Made by a program: the position numbers and the translations under genes
Assembly: GCA_051867815.1 (NCBI GenBank)
Contig: JBJDZD010000055.1
Coordinates: 1-13,970, forward strand
From: CAG-390 sp051867815
GTDB taxonomy: Bacteria; Bacillota; Clostridia; Oscillospirales; CAG-272
DNA length: 13,970 nucleotides
Direction: 5' to 3'
The notes under the pieces: model-generated
Database searches by the model: none
The model's input: only the letters and a program-made list of their open reading frames with translations
Told to the model about the DNA's origin: nothing
Shown: piece by piece, positions 6,485 to 13,922 of the stretch
How positions within the stretch are numbered: position 1 is the stretch's first letter
Layout: every line of letters begins with the position of its first letter

Positions 6485-7373
6485 CGATATCCTTTTTATT
6501 GTAGCCGAAGTTGCTGACAAGCCCCCGGTTTTCTCTCCAATTTTCCTTGACCTTTACCCAAAGGTCGAGGAATATCTTCGTTCCCGTGACCTTTTCAAGC
6601 TCCTGGCGCGAATACGTGCCGACTTTTTTCAGCACTTCTCCGCCCTTTCCGATGATTATCTGCTTGTGGGACTGCTTCTCGCAAATGATCTCGGCACGGA
6701 TCTTTGTGAGATTGCCCGTGTCGCGGTATTCCTCAATAACCACGGCAATTCCGTGGGGCACCTCTCTGTCAAGCGTGCGCAGGAGCTTCTCGCGGATGAT
6801 CTCGGCAACGTACTGCCGCATGGGCTGGTCGGTCGCCGCATCCTCCGGGAAGAACCACTCGCTCTCGCGCAAAAATTTTGAAAGCTCCTCCACGACCTCG
6901 TCCACATGCTTGCCGGACTTTGCGGAAACCGGTACGACGGCGTCAAATTCGTGCTTTGATGCATAAGCCGCTATCTTTTCCGCAATCATATCTCGGCGGA
7001 CGGTGTCAATCTTATTGAGAACGAGAATCGAGGGAACGCCTTCTCGCTTAAGGTACTCGATGACCCCCTCCTCGGTCTTGGAAACGGGCTTGTTCACGTC
7101 AACCACGAGCATGACCACGTCACCCTGCTGCATGCCGGACTTTGCCGCCGAGACCATGTAGTCGCCGAGACTGTTCTGTGGGCGGTGGATACCGGGAGTA
7201 TCAAAGAATACGAACTGATCATCGCCCTCGGTAAGTATGCCGCGGATGCAATTTCGCGTTGTTTGCGGTTTATTTGAAACGATGGCAACCTTTTCACCGA
7301 GAATTTGGTTCATAATTGTGGACTTGCCGACATTGGGGCGGCCTACGATTGAGACAAATACCGTTCTTTTCAT
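6477..7373 (-). CDS. era: GTPase Era
   Basis: The 298-residue protein matches Era, an essential GTPase that binds the 3' end of 16S rRNA and aids 30S subunit maturation. The GTPase domain has G1 GRPNVGKS (11-18), the G2 region KPQTTR (35-40), G3 DTPG (58-61), G4 NKID (120-123) and G5 SAK (150-152). The C-terminal KH domain carries the RNA-binding loop GKGG (242-245) in IIIGKGGEVLKKVG, followed by VTGTKIFLDLWVKVKENWR. The length is usual for the family. The ATG lies 2 nt after the lipoprotein stop, with GGAGAAG inside the end of that gene, so the two are probably coupled. Its stop codon lies within the 13-bp repeat bordering the MITE-like element, and the usual close junction to recO is broken by that insertion. 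Confidence 0.97.
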   Translation of the reverse strand: MKRTVFVSIVGRPNVGKSTIMNQILGEKVAIVSNKPQTTRNCIRGILTEGDDQFVFFDTPGIHRPQNSLGDYMVSAAKSGMQQGDVVMLVVDVNKPVSKTEEGVIEYLKREGVPSILVLNKIDTVRRDMIAEKIAAYASKHEFDAVVPVSAKSGKHVDEVVEELSKFLRESEWFFPEDAATDQPMRQYVAEIIREKLLRTLDREVPHGIAVVIEEYRDTGNLTKIRAEIICEKQSHKQIIIGKGGEVLKKVGTYSRQELEKVTGTKIFLDLWVKVKENWRENRGLVSNFGYNKKDIDE

Positions 7374-7375
7374 TT

Positions 7376-7789
7376 TTACTTCTCCGATGTCTTGTTGATG
7401 AATTTTTCTATGTCATACGACTTTGCGTCTTCCGTGTACTGCGTTGCATTGGGGTCGAGAATGCCGGGGTTCTTGTGGAATAAGTATATCTCCTCACCTG
7501 AGCTGTGCGAGAGCATCATGGACTCTATCAAGCCGTCCGAGCCGATGCCGATTGAAAACGTGTAATCGTATTCCTTAAGCTCAAAGTAGTAAAGCGGAGC
7601 GGTGCTTGAGCCGAGAACTACGTAATCGTACCGTGCGAAATAATTCAGGGGCATATCCCGCGCCTGATCGGCAAACGCAATGACGTCCGCAAGCGCCATT
7701 TTGGGCTTGTCCTTTTCCTCGGCACAGCCTGCAAGCGCGCACGCGAGCATTAAAACCGCAAGAGTCAAACAAATAAACTTTTTCATCAT
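7376..7789 (-). CDS. Small putative lipoprotein of unknown function in the ybeY-era cluster
   Basis: The 137-residue product begins with two Met-initiated Lys-containing residues (MMKK), a hydrophobic stretch and a lipobox LAGC with the acylation Cys at residue 22, so it is probably a membrane-anchored exported lipoprotein. The mature part is acidic and aromatic (YFARYDYVVLGSSTAPLYYFELKEYDYTFSIGIG) and looks like a small beta-rich domain; I do not recognise a family. The upstream GGAGG site is 4 nt from the first ATG (7787-7789) and 7 nt from the second (7784-7786), so the second may be the real start. Its first ATG overlaps the ybeY stop (AAATGATG) and its stop is 2 nt before era, so it is embedded in a tightly coupled operon. 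In many Clostridia and Bacilli this slot holds dgkA and cdd instead. Confidence 0.85.
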   Translation of the reverse strand: MMKKFICLTLAVLMLACALAGCAEEKDKPKMALADVIAFADQARDMPLNYFARYDYVVLGSSTAPLYYFELKEYDYTFSIGIGSDGLIESMMLSHSSGEEIYLFHKNPGILDPNATQYTEDAKSYDIEKFINKTSEK

Positions 7790-8259
7790 TTCACCTCCAG
7801 CCCCATGAGCTTCATTATTTCGCGCTGACGGGCGCGCATATCCGCCTCGTCCTCCTCGCCCGTTTCGTGATCGTAGCCGAGCAGATGAAGGGTTGAATGA
7901 ACGCAGAGGAAGGCGACCTCGCGCTCAAAGGGATGACCGAATTCATTTGCCTGCTCGCGAGCGCGCTCAAGCGATATCACGATGTCTCCCAGGCAGAGCC
8001 GTTCGCCGTCAAAGGCATCCTCAAGGTCACCACCCTCGGCTATCGGAAAGGAAAGCACGTCCGTGACGCGGTCGATGCCGCGGTATTCGGCATTAAGGCG
8101 GCGAATTCCGGCGTTTCCGACGAAGGTGACGGACACCTCGCAATCATCTTCTATCTTCTCATACTCAAGGGTCGTCTCAATGGCGCGGCGGACGAGGTCC
8201 TTAAGCTCATCCGTGACCTTTTCCTTGCGGCAACGGACGGAATAATCTATCGTAAGCAT
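7786..8259 (-). CDS. ybeY: Endoribonuclease YbeY (16S rRNA maturation)
   Basis: From the ATG at 8257-8259 the product is 157 residues, the normal YbeY length. The zinc site H3xH5xH is intact as HSTLHLLGYDH (H121, H125, H131), and the conserved Arg59 region reads NAEYRGIDRVTDVLSFP (56-72). LGDIVISLERA (90-100) is also typical. YbeY is a metal-dependent ribonuclease of the UPF0054 family that acts in 16S rRNA 3'-end processing and 30S quality control. The frame is open further upstream to 8418, but that extension overlaps phoH and resembles no YbeY N-terminus, so I choose the internal ATG, 7 nt after the phoH stop. Its Shine-Dalgarno is weak (AAGTGAG), which suggests coupling to phoH translation. 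The stop overlaps the lipoprotein start. Confidence 0.95.
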   Translation of the reverse strand: MLTIDYSVRCRKEKVTDELKDLVRRAIETTLEYEKIEDDCEVSVTFVGNAGIRRLNAEYRGIDRVTDVLSFPIAEGGDLEDAFDGERLCLGDIVISLERAREQANEFGHPFEREVAFLCVHSTLHLLGYDHETGEEDEADMRARQREIMKLMGLEVK

Positions 8260-8266
8260 CTTTTTC

Positions 8267-9283
8267 TCACTTTCTGCGGTATGTGTGGCTGCCGCTCTGT
8301 TTATTTTGGTGTTCCTTTTCGTACTTGTCATAAGCAAGTATGATCTTTTGAACGAGCTTGTGGCGTACGACATCGCGATCAGTAAACTGATGTATCGAGA
8401 TGCCCTCAATGCCGTCAAGGATCTTGACGGCGGAATAAAGACCGCTCACCTGACCGCCCGGCAGGTCGGTCTGCGTCAGGTCACCCGTAACGACCGCCTT
8501 TGAATTGTTACCGAGACGCGTCAAGAACATCTTCATTTGCTCAAAGGTCGCATTCTGCGCCTCGTCGAGAATGATGAAGGCATCCTCAAGCGTGCGGCCG
8601 CGCATGTATGCAAGCGGCGCAACCTCGATTATCTGCTTTTCGACGTTCCGCTGGTAATTCTCCGGCCCCATCATTTCAAAAAGCGCATCGTACAGCGGGC
8701 GCAGATACGGGTCGATCTTGCTTTGAAGGTCACCGGGGAGATAACCGAGCTTCTCGCCGGCTTCGATGGCAGGACGGGTCAGGATTATGCGGCTGACCTT
8801 CTTCTCCCGCAGAGCCTTGACCGCCATTGCGACAGCAAGGAACGTCTTTCCCGTGCCGGCAGGGCCGGTGCCGAGAATGACGGTATTGTTCCTTATCGCT
8901 TCGATGTACTTCTGTTGACCGACCGTTTTCGGCTTGATCGGCTTGCCCTTGGCGGTAACGCAGATGCAATCATCATCAAAGGCATCAAGCTCGCTCTCGC
9001 GGCCGTCTCGCACCATGCCTATGACATAAAGTACGGTCTGCTCGGCAAGGCTCTCGCTTCGCTCGCCCATGCGCGCCAGCGTTTCAATGGCACGCGCCGC
9101 AGCTTTCGTGCCCTCCTCGCTCGTTCCGCTGACGGTCAGCACCTCGCCGCTGCTCGACGCGTCGGGGCGGTTGTGAACCGTAACGGCGAAAGCCTGCTCG
9201 ATAAGCTTCATGTTTGCATCAAATGCGCCGTAAAGCTTCGCGGCAAGATCCGCCGTGCCTATTCTAACTGTAATTTGTTCCAT
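8267..9283 (-). CDS. phoH: PhoH family ATPase (PhoL/YbeZ type)
   Basis: The 338-residue product has the PhoH P-loop ATPase signature: Walker A LGTGPAGTGKTFLA (137-150), the family motif RPAIEAGEKLGYLPGDLQSKIDPYLRPLYDAL (170-201) and Walker B AFIILDEAQNAT (235-246), with TGDLTQTDLP (267-276) as a later motif. The N-terminal part (about 1-85) is the KH-like region typical of the longer PhoH proteins. These proteins are predicted RNA-linked ATPases and are widely encoded next to ybeY, as here. The frame continues upstream to 9355 inside yqfD, but the ATG at 9281-9283 fits the family N-terminus (MEQITVRIG). It has a GAGG site 7 nt before it and lies 2 nt after the yqfD stop, so I use that start. 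Confidence 0.95.
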   Translation of the reverse strand: MEQITVRIGTADLAAKLYGAFDANMKLIEQAFAVTVHNRPDASSSGEVLTVSGTSEEGTKAAARAIETLARMGERSESLAEQTVLYVIGMVRDGRESELDAFDDDCICVTAKGKPIKPKTVGQQKYIEAIRNNTVILGTGPAGTGKTFLAVAMAVKALREKKVSRIILTRPAIEAGEKLGYLPGDLQSKIDPYLRPLYDALFEMMGPENYQRNVEKQIIEVAPLAYMRGRTLEDAFIILDEAQNATFEQMKMFLTRLGNNSKAVVTGDLTQTDLPGGQVSGLYSAVKILDGIEGISIHQFTDRDVVRHKLVQKIILAYDKYEKEHQNKQSGSHTYRRK

Positions 9284-9285
9284 TT

Positions 9286-10491
9286 TCAATCCTCTGTTGA
9301 CGTGATGTAAAAGGGTACGCTCTTTGCAATGTCCGTAATGCAATCCACACGGCATACCAAGCGGTACGCGGTGCCTTCGGAATTTTCTCCCGACTCGTAC
9401 GATTTTGAAAGCAATTCCGCGTCGGGCAGAGCCGCAAGGATGCGGTGGTTGATCTCAAAATACGCAAGATCGGCAGCTTCCTGTGGCGTGCGCCGCAGCT
9501 CCGTTTCTCGGTAGGTAGGCACGGTCACAACCGACAGACCGACGGGAAGAGTGACCCCCTTGGAATTATAAACATAAATATCCGAGTATATTTTATCATA
9601 TTCCGACCCCGAAAATCCACCCTTTTTGAAAAATTTTTGCCTAAAAGAGAAAAAAATCAAAGAAATTTCGCAAATTTCGTTCTTTTCCGGCTCTCTGACG
9701 GTGTAATCGTACGGAATTTCGACCTCAAAATCAAATTCCGTACGCGCAAAGACCTTGCCCCGAGCCTCGACCGCACGGTAACCGAAGCGCTCGCTGTCGT
9801 AAAGCCCGCTGACGAGAAGCTCGCCCTGCCGCACCGTCTGACCGACGAGAACGATCGGGTCGCCCGCCGTCAGCTCATATCCCGTAATGATTCCGCCGTG
9901 CTCGGCAACGAGATTGGAGCCGTCGCCCTCCCTCTCGGCTTCTGCAGGCGGATTTTTCTCCTCTATGACCTCGACGTAAGCAACCGTGCCGATCACGTTG
10001 ACCGATATCCAAGCGATATCGTCACTCTCGCGCTCGATATCCGCCTGCACCGTTCCGATGTCGAGCCGCCTGAGAAGCGCACCGGGACGAACGCCGTGGG
10101 CGGCAAGTAATTCCTCCACCTGCATCTCGGTGAGCGTGACGTTCCCCTCAACGCGCACATCCCAAAGCACGGCGTTCGCAAGAGAGGTCAGTACTATGGC
10201 GATGACGACCCCCACGATAATACCGGGGCGTGCAAGGAGCTTCTTGAAATAAAGCGGCACGCCGCCGAGCAACGTGACCTCAGCATCAATTCCCCTCTCC
10301 CTGCATACTCTTTGAGTCCGAAGTGCCGCAGAGTAGCAAAGGTCGACCGAGGTCGGCTTGATGTTTTTGTAGCTTTCGCCAAGCTCCAGCAGTACGTTCA
10401 ACAGCGCAAGCAGGTCTCCCTCCCCCACCTTTATGCGCGCAAAGCCGTATAAAAAACCATCGGCGCCGATCTTATTCTTCTTTCTTTTCAA
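9286..10491 (-). CDS. yqfD: Sporulation protein YqfD
   Basis: The 401-residue product matches YqfD, a mother-cell sporulation membrane protein conserved next to yqfC and phoH. The N-terminal soluble region (1-85) includes DVDL-type text (PTSVDLCYSAALR). A single strong membrane segment lies at about 90-110 (IIVGVVIAIVLTSLANAVLW), followed by a FtsQ/POTRA-like beta-alpha region starting VWDVRVEGNVTLTEMQVEELL. The C-terminal half (GYELTAGDPIVLVGQTVRQGELLVSGLY...) fits the family repeat-like beta domain. The start is TTG (10489-10491), because the preceding ATG at 10494-10496 is out of frame and stops after two codons; the GGAGG at rc 10500-10504 lies 8 nt from the TTG. The gene overlaps the end of yqfC by 20 nt. 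Confidence 0.93.
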   Translation of the reverse strand: MKRKKNKIGADGFLYGFARIKVGEGDLLALLNVLLELGESYKNIKPTSVDLCYSAALRTQRVCRERGIDAEVTLLGGVPLYFKKLLARPGIIVGVVIAIVLTSLANAVLWDVRVEGNVTLTEMQVEELLAAHGVRPGALLRRLDIGTVQADIERESDDIAWISVNVIGTVAYVEVIEEKNPPAEAEREGDGSNLVAEHGGIITGYELTAGDPIVLVGQTVRQGELLVSGLYDSERFGYRAVEARGKVFARTEFDFEVEIPYDYTVREPEKNEICEISLIFFSFRQKFFKKGGFSGSEYDKIYSDIYVYNSKGVTLPVGLSVVTVPTYRETELRRTPQEAADLAYFEINHRILAALPDAELLSKSYESGENSEGTAYRLVCRVDCITDIAKSVPFYITSTED

Positions 10492-10786
10492 AACATTTTC
10501 CTCCGCAAAGGTCTATGCCGTCTATCTCACCGCGGACGGCAACGCGTTCGCCGCTGTACGAGGACATGGTCAGCCTTCGTCCCATTACCGCAACGTCGCA
10601 GTTACCGAGCTTGACGCGCAAAAGTTCTTCCGAATATTCCGTTATCTCGCGGCAACCGCAGAGCAAAAGCTCGTTTCTGCCGCGAAGCTCCAGCGTCATA
10701 CCGCCGCACAAAACGTCCGCAGGAACATCCGCAAGACGGCTTAGCAGCTCCGCGGCACCGGGACGTCCGATTTTCTTGTTCTTCAT
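10472..10786 (-). CDS. yqfC: Sporulation protein YqfC (YabP/YqfC family)
   Basis: From ATG 10784-10786 the product is 104 residues, the normal YqfC size. The conserved YabP/YqfC pattern is visible: LTLELRG-type strand (here MTLELRGRNELLLCGCREITEYSEELLRVKLGNCDVAVMGRRLTMSSYSGERVAVRGEIDGIDL), with the 'v.v.G..L.i' and 'v.G.I..i' signatures. YqfC and YqfD are sporulation proteins of the mother-cell programme and are nearly always adjacent. A longer frame reaches 10819, but the ATG at 10784 has GGAGG 4 nt upstream and the expected MKNKKIGRPG start. It is the first gene of the minus-strand cluster and faces ylbJ across a 78-nt divergent region. Confidence 0.9.
   Translation of the reverse strand: MKNKKIGRPGAAELLSRLADVPADVLCGGMTLELRGRNELLLCGCREITEYSEELLRVKLGNCDVAVMGRRLTMSSYSGERVAVRGEIDGIDLCGGKCFEKKEE
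10500..10504 (-). promoter_or_regulatory. Shine-Dalgarno for the TTG start of yqfD, inside yqfC
   Basis: GGAGG on the minus strand lies within the yqfC codons for Cys-Gly-Gly-Lys, 8 nt before the yqfD TTG. An out-of-frame ATG-TTT-TGA falls between them. This supports TTG as the start and implies translational coupling with yqfC. Confidence 0.7.
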
Positions 10787-10815
10787 TTTTCCTCCGAATA
10801 GCCGAATATCCCTCG

Positions 10816-10843
10816 GCATAGATTTTACTGTAAAAATATATGC
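10816..10843. promoter_or_regulatory. Imperfect palindrome in the yqfC/ylbJ divergent region
   Basis: The 28-bp site GCATAGATTTTAC-T-GTAAAAATATATGC is nearly its own reverse complement (one mismatch and one extra base between arms), centred in the 78-nt gap between two divergent sporulation genes. It could be an operator or an overlap of two facing promoters. Each strand offers a GCATA element of the sort seen in forespore-type -35 regions, but I see no good partner -10, and sigma-E elements are not clear. A vegetative -10-like TAAAAT exists on the minus strand (rc 10822-10827) without a good -35. Confidence 0.4.
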
Positions 10844-10864
10844 AAAAGATCGGACACGGATTAC

Positions 10865-11956
10865 ATGAGAAACAAAACAGCAAGCAAGTGCGCCTCAGGC
10901 GCAAGATTTGTCCTGTTAGCCGCACTCATTTTCTTATTTTTCACAGAACCTACGGCATCTGCGGACGGAATCAAAAGGGGTCTTTCCGTGTGCGCCGGAA
11001 CTCTCATACCCTCGCTCTTTCCGTTTATGGTAATATCGGAGCTTCTCGTCCGTTCGGGAGTCGGCGAGCATGCCGCAAGAGTCTTCGGCAAGCCGATGAG
11101 TAAGTTATTCGGTGTTTCGGGCGCAGGTGCCGCTGCCGTGATTCTCGGTATCCTTTGCGGCTTTCCGGTGGGCGCAAAGACAGCCTCCGCTCTCCGGAAA
11201 GCCGGAGAGCTTGAGAAGGACGAGGCGGCGCGGCTTATGACTTTTTGCAATTATCCATCCGCACCGTTTTTGATCTTCGCCGTGGGACGGGGACTTTTCG
11301 GAAGCAAAAGAACGGGGCTTCTGATTTGGCTATCCGTGCTTGCATCGGGACTTATCTGCGGCATTGCAGGCAGAGTTTTTTGCAAGAAAAGTAACTGCGA
11401 GGTCGCACAGAGTAATCATGCTCAACCGGAGCCGATAACGGTTATTTTCACCGAAGCTGTGACGGGTGCGGCATCATCCCTCATTGCCGTTTGCTCCTGC
11501 GTTTGCTTTTTTACCGCCGCAGTTTCCTGCCTTTCGGCGCTCATCACGGGCGGCGGTACGCTCCCCCGCGCCCTGCTGTTCTCTTTTTTTGAGCTTACAT
11601 CCGGTGCGGCATCCTGCGCCGCCGTAGAAAACCGCTTTGTCGGTGCCGTGCTTTGCTCTGCCGCCGCGGCATGGTCGGGGCTTTCCGTGTTCTTTCAGAT
11701 ATCCTCGCTCGCACGCGGGATACCCATGAAGCCCTTCCTCATCTCAAAGCTTTTCACGGTTCCGCTCTCCTCGCTGATTACGGCGCTCGTTCTCCGATTG
11801 TTTCCGGACATTCTGATAAGCTCGACCCCGGCAGAGGATGCTTTTCACTCCGTGCACCTGTACCCCGATGTCTTCATCTCGCTCGTTAACATAATTTTTA
11901 TTGTTTCGGTGCTGTTTTACCTCACCAAACTGCTTGACAGATGCGCTCGGATTTGA
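10865..11956 (+). CDS. ylbJ: Sporulation integral membrane protein YlbJ
   Basis: The 363-residue, strongly hydrophobic protein matches YlbJ, a multi-pass membrane protein with nucleoside-recognition (Gate) domains that is made in the mother cell under sigma-E in Bacillus and is needed for normal spore formation. Recognisable blocks are LIPSLFPFMVISELLV (47-62), GILCGFPVGAKTASAL (95-110), CNYPSAPFLI (128-137, the family's C-N-x-S/x-x-P-x-F) and FELTSGA (242-248). About eight hydrophobic segments are visible. Length is close to the family norm. It starts at ATG 10865 with only a weak GGACACGGA site. It is divergent from yqfC. The perfect promoter of the next gene overlaps its last codons. Confidence 0.92.
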   Translation: MRNKTASKCASGARFVLLAALIFLFFTEPTASADGIKRGLSVCAGTLIPSLFPFMVISELLVRSGVGEHAARVFGKPMSKLFGVSGAGAAAVILGILCGFPVGAKTASALRKAGELEKDEAARLMTFCNYPSAPFLIFAVGRGLFGSKRTGLLIWLSVLASGLICGIAGRVFCKKSNCEVAQSNHAQPEPITVIFTEAVTGAASSLIAVCSCVCFFTAAVSCLSALITGGGTLPRALLFSFFELTSGAASCAAVENRFVGAVLCSAAAAWSGLSVFFQISSLARGIPMKPFLISKLFTVPLSSLITALVLRLFPDILISSTPAEDAFHSVHLYPDVFISLVNIIFIVSVLFYLTKLLDRCARI

Positions 11957-11962
11957 TATAAT
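11934..11962 (+). promoter_or_regulatory. Consensus sigma-A promoter with extended -10, inside the end of ylbJ
   Basis: TTGACA (11934-11939), a 17-bp spacer and TATAAT (11957-11962) match the consensus at all 12 positions, and TGA precedes the -10, making it an extended element. The start would be near 11969, 40 nt upstream of the next gene's ATG. The -35 overlaps the ylbJ codons for its last residues and the TGA of ylbJ supplies the TG of the -10. Confidence 0.9.
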
Positions 11963-12008
11963 ATACATGTGACCTTTTTCGTCATAATATTACATATGGG
12001 GTAACGCC

Positions 12009-12905
12009 ATGGCACTCAACCTTCTTGTGAGCTATCCTGTCTGGACCTTGCTCTGCGCTCTCTTTTTTCCCATGCTGGCGACGATAGCAACTTTTGTCTG
12101 CCTTCGCCGTGCAAATACATCGCGAAGATACGTGGGATTCTTTGTTATCATACCGATATTCGTCGCGCTGATAGTCGTATTCTTAAGCGACACCGGCTCG
12201 ATTATGACCGACCTGCTTGCTTCGGTCGGACTTTACTATCCGCCCGTCGTCGGCTTTATGGCGGCAATCACGCTCGGCATTTTCTGCCTTGATCTGATCG
12301 CTCTTGTATGCGGTGTCGGTCTGCTTAAGCCGAGGGGTGCGGTCACGAACGCCATAGCCACCGTCATCGCTCTCGGTGCGGAGATATTCGTTCTTTACAG
12401 CGCATGGAGCTGCCGCCTCAGATTTGAGGATGCAGTCAATGACGGCTTCGTAATCAACATCGGTGAATCGCTTCCCTTTTTCTCGTTCTTGCCGGACGTC
12501 ATTCAAAAATCCGGAGTGGAGCTGGTGTCACTTGCGATCCTCTCGCTTTACCTCATTGTTTATTTCCTTTCCTTCATCGCGCTGCGCTCGCCCGAGCAAA
12601 TAATGAAGGAAGACCTTGAACGCCGTCGCCGCGCGGCTTTGCTCAATTCCCCCAATTCGCCCTCGGCAAAGCGTCACTCCGCGCCCGAAGAGGAAGAACT
12701 GCCTGGCGTATGCGCCTATTGCGAGCGTGCAACCGTTCTCAAGGGCGACCGCACGCACATGGTCTGCGACTGCTTCGGCGTCGTTTCGTCCTGCCATACC
12801 TGCCGCAAATTCCTCTACGACCCTCTCAAGCGCACCGCTACGCGCCCGAGGATCACCCCCACCGAGGAGGAAGAAGCTCCCCCTCTTGACCTTGATCACA
12901 TTTGA
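12009..12905 (+). CDS. Unrecognised multi-pass membrane protein with a cysteine-rich (zinc-ribbon-like) tail
   Basis: I do not recognise this 298-residue protein. Five hydrophobic segments are visible at about 10-31, 40-60, 78-102, 112-131 and 170-192. A long soluble C-terminal tail follows a charged stretch (EDLERRRR, 201-208). The tail contains CAYC (235-238), H250, CDC (253-255) and CHTC (262-265): a C-x2-C, C-x-C, C-x2-C arrangement that could bind one zinc ion. The tail ends in acidic runs (EEEE) and LDLDHI. The sixth Cys pair and the His make a zinc-binding fold plausible but unproven. It has its own strong promoter and a clean terminator, so it is monocistronic and probably vegetatively expressed. 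The Shine-Dalgarno is weak (GGGG, 12 nt from the ATG). Nothing in the neighbours states its job. Confidence 0.8.
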   Translation: MALNLLVSYPVWTLLCALFFPMLATIATFVCLRRANTSRRYVGFFVIIPIFVALIVVFLSDTGSIMTDLLASVGLYYPPVVGFMAAITLGIFCLDLIALVCGVGLLKPRGAVTNAIATVIALGAEIFVLYSAWSCRLRFEDAVNDGFVINIGESLPFFSFLPDVIQKSGVELVSLAILSLYLIVYFLSFIALRSPEQIMKEDLERRRRAALLNSPNSPSAKRHSAPEEEELPGVCAYCERATVLKGDRTHMVCDCFGVVSSCHTCRKFLYDPLKRTATRPRITPTEEEEAPPLDLDHI

Positions 12906-12916
12906 TAATACAAACT

Positions 12917-12947
12917 TCTCCCGACTCCAAAAGTCGGGAGATTTTTT
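12917..12947 (+). terminator. Intrinsic terminator after the membrane protein gene
   Basis: A perfect 10-bp stem TCTCCCGACT (12917-12926) / AGTCGGGAGA (12932-12941) with a CCAAA loop is followed by TTTTTT. It begins 12 nt after the stop codon and is immediately followed by the next gene's promoter. Confidence 0.95.
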
Positions 12948-12955
12948 ATTTTCTC

Positions 12956-12984
12956 TTGACAAATTGCCTAAAATATGTTATTAT
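12956..12984 (+). promoter_or_regulatory. Sigma-A-type promoter with extended -10 for the LRR lipoprotein gene
   Basis: A perfect TTGACA (12956-12961), a 17-bp spacer and TATTAT (12979-12984) with TGT before it (extended -10). The predicted start is near 12991, 35 nt before the ATG at 13026. Confidence 0.85.
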
Positions 12985-13025
12985 AAATTGATATATTATA
13001 AGCACACACGCGAAAGGACGAATAC

Positions 13026-13922
13026 ATGAAAAGGAAGTTCATACTTATTGCGGCAATTTGCATAAGCCTTTTAACCTTCATATCCTGCGCCGGATTTTCC
13101 GACACCGAATATGCAGTGGTAAGTGAGGGCAATATTTCCGCTGACGGATTTATTTACGATAAATACGAGAACTCCACCGTTCGTATCACAGGCATAAAAA
13201 CGATGCCTGCGTTGCTGACCGTCCCCACCGAGATAGACGGCATGGAGGTCGTTGAGATTGCGGACCGTGCATTTGCAGACAGCGAACTGTTGCTCTATTT
13301 AGAGTTTCCCACCAAGTCAATCAAGCTGGGAGAACGCATATTCTACGGCTGTCGCTCCCTCATTGCGGTCAATCTTTCGAACAGCGTAACCTACCTTCCC
13401 AAGGGGACCTTCGAGGAATGTGCCGAGCTTACCGTGGTTGACGGAACTAATACTCTTAACGAGATCGGTGAGCAGGCGTTTGCAGGATGTTTGTCGCTTT
13501 CGTCATTCAGGGCGGACAAGCTGACGAGCATAGGCGAAGAGGCCTTCCGCGCTTGCGCATCTCTTTCAAAAATCACGCTTCCCGAAACGCTCAACCACAT
13601 CGGAAGGTCCGCATTCTGGGGCTGTGAGGGCTTGGTTGAGGTTTACGCCGACTGCAACGCCGAAATCCCCGAGCTTGCGTTTCTGAATTGCCCGGCACTT
13701 ACTCGTGTAATAATCGGTGACCGTGTAACGGGCATCGGAAACGAAGCCTTTCGGGGTTGCTCGGCACTTGGCAGTATCGAAATCGGCAAAAAGGTACGAA
13801 TTATCGGCGAATACGCATTCTACGGATGCGATTCAATAGCGGAAGTGACATATAGTGGCAAAAAAGCGAAAATAGTTATTGCCGAGGGCAACGAAGCACT
13901 CGCTGTGGGAGGTGCAAAATGA
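13026..13922 (+). CDS. Leucine-rich-repeat (LRR_5, BspA-like) lipoprotein
   Basis: The 298-residue product has an N-terminal signal with lipobox-like FISC (acylation Cys at residue 21; Phe at -3 is less usual), so it is probably surface-anchored. From about residue 78 to 277 there are nine tandem repeats of 22-23 residues built on the pattern I-G-x-x-A-F-x-x-C-x-x-L-x-x-I/V, the LRR_5 (BspA-type) repeat; examples are NEIGEQAFAGCLSLSSF (145-161) and IGEYAFYGCDSIAEV (260-274). Such repeats form a curved scaffold used for binding proteins or surfaces, and the ligand cannot be told from sequence. The ATG has AAAGGA 7 nt upstream. The last codons GCA AAA TGA overlap the ATG of the next gene. Confidence 0.92.
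   Translation: MKRKFILIAAICISLLTFISCAGFSDTEYAVVSEGNISADGFIYDKYENSTVRITGIKTMPALLTVPTEIDGMEVVEIADRAFADSELLLYLEFPTKSIKLGERIFYGCRSLIAVNLSNSVTYLPKGTFEECAELTVVDGTNTLNEIGEQAFAGCLSLSSFRADKLTSIGEEAFRACASLSKITLPETLNHIGRSAFWGCEGLVEVYADCNAEIPELAFLNCPALTRVIIGDRVTGIGNEAFRGCSALGSIEIGKKVRIIGEYAFYGCDSIAEVTYSGKKAKIVIAEGNEALAVGGAK

Noticed and set aside
8537..9310. Plus-strand open frame of 257 codons opposite phoH
   Set aside because: It is antisense to a complete PhoH ATPase and reads as the complement of its conserved motifs, so it is a shadow.
9571..9680. AT-rich patch within yqfD, considered as a foreign insertion
   Set aside because: The reading frame stays open and matches the beta-rich part of YqfD expected at this place; the composition is explained by Phe/Lys/Ile/Tyr codons.
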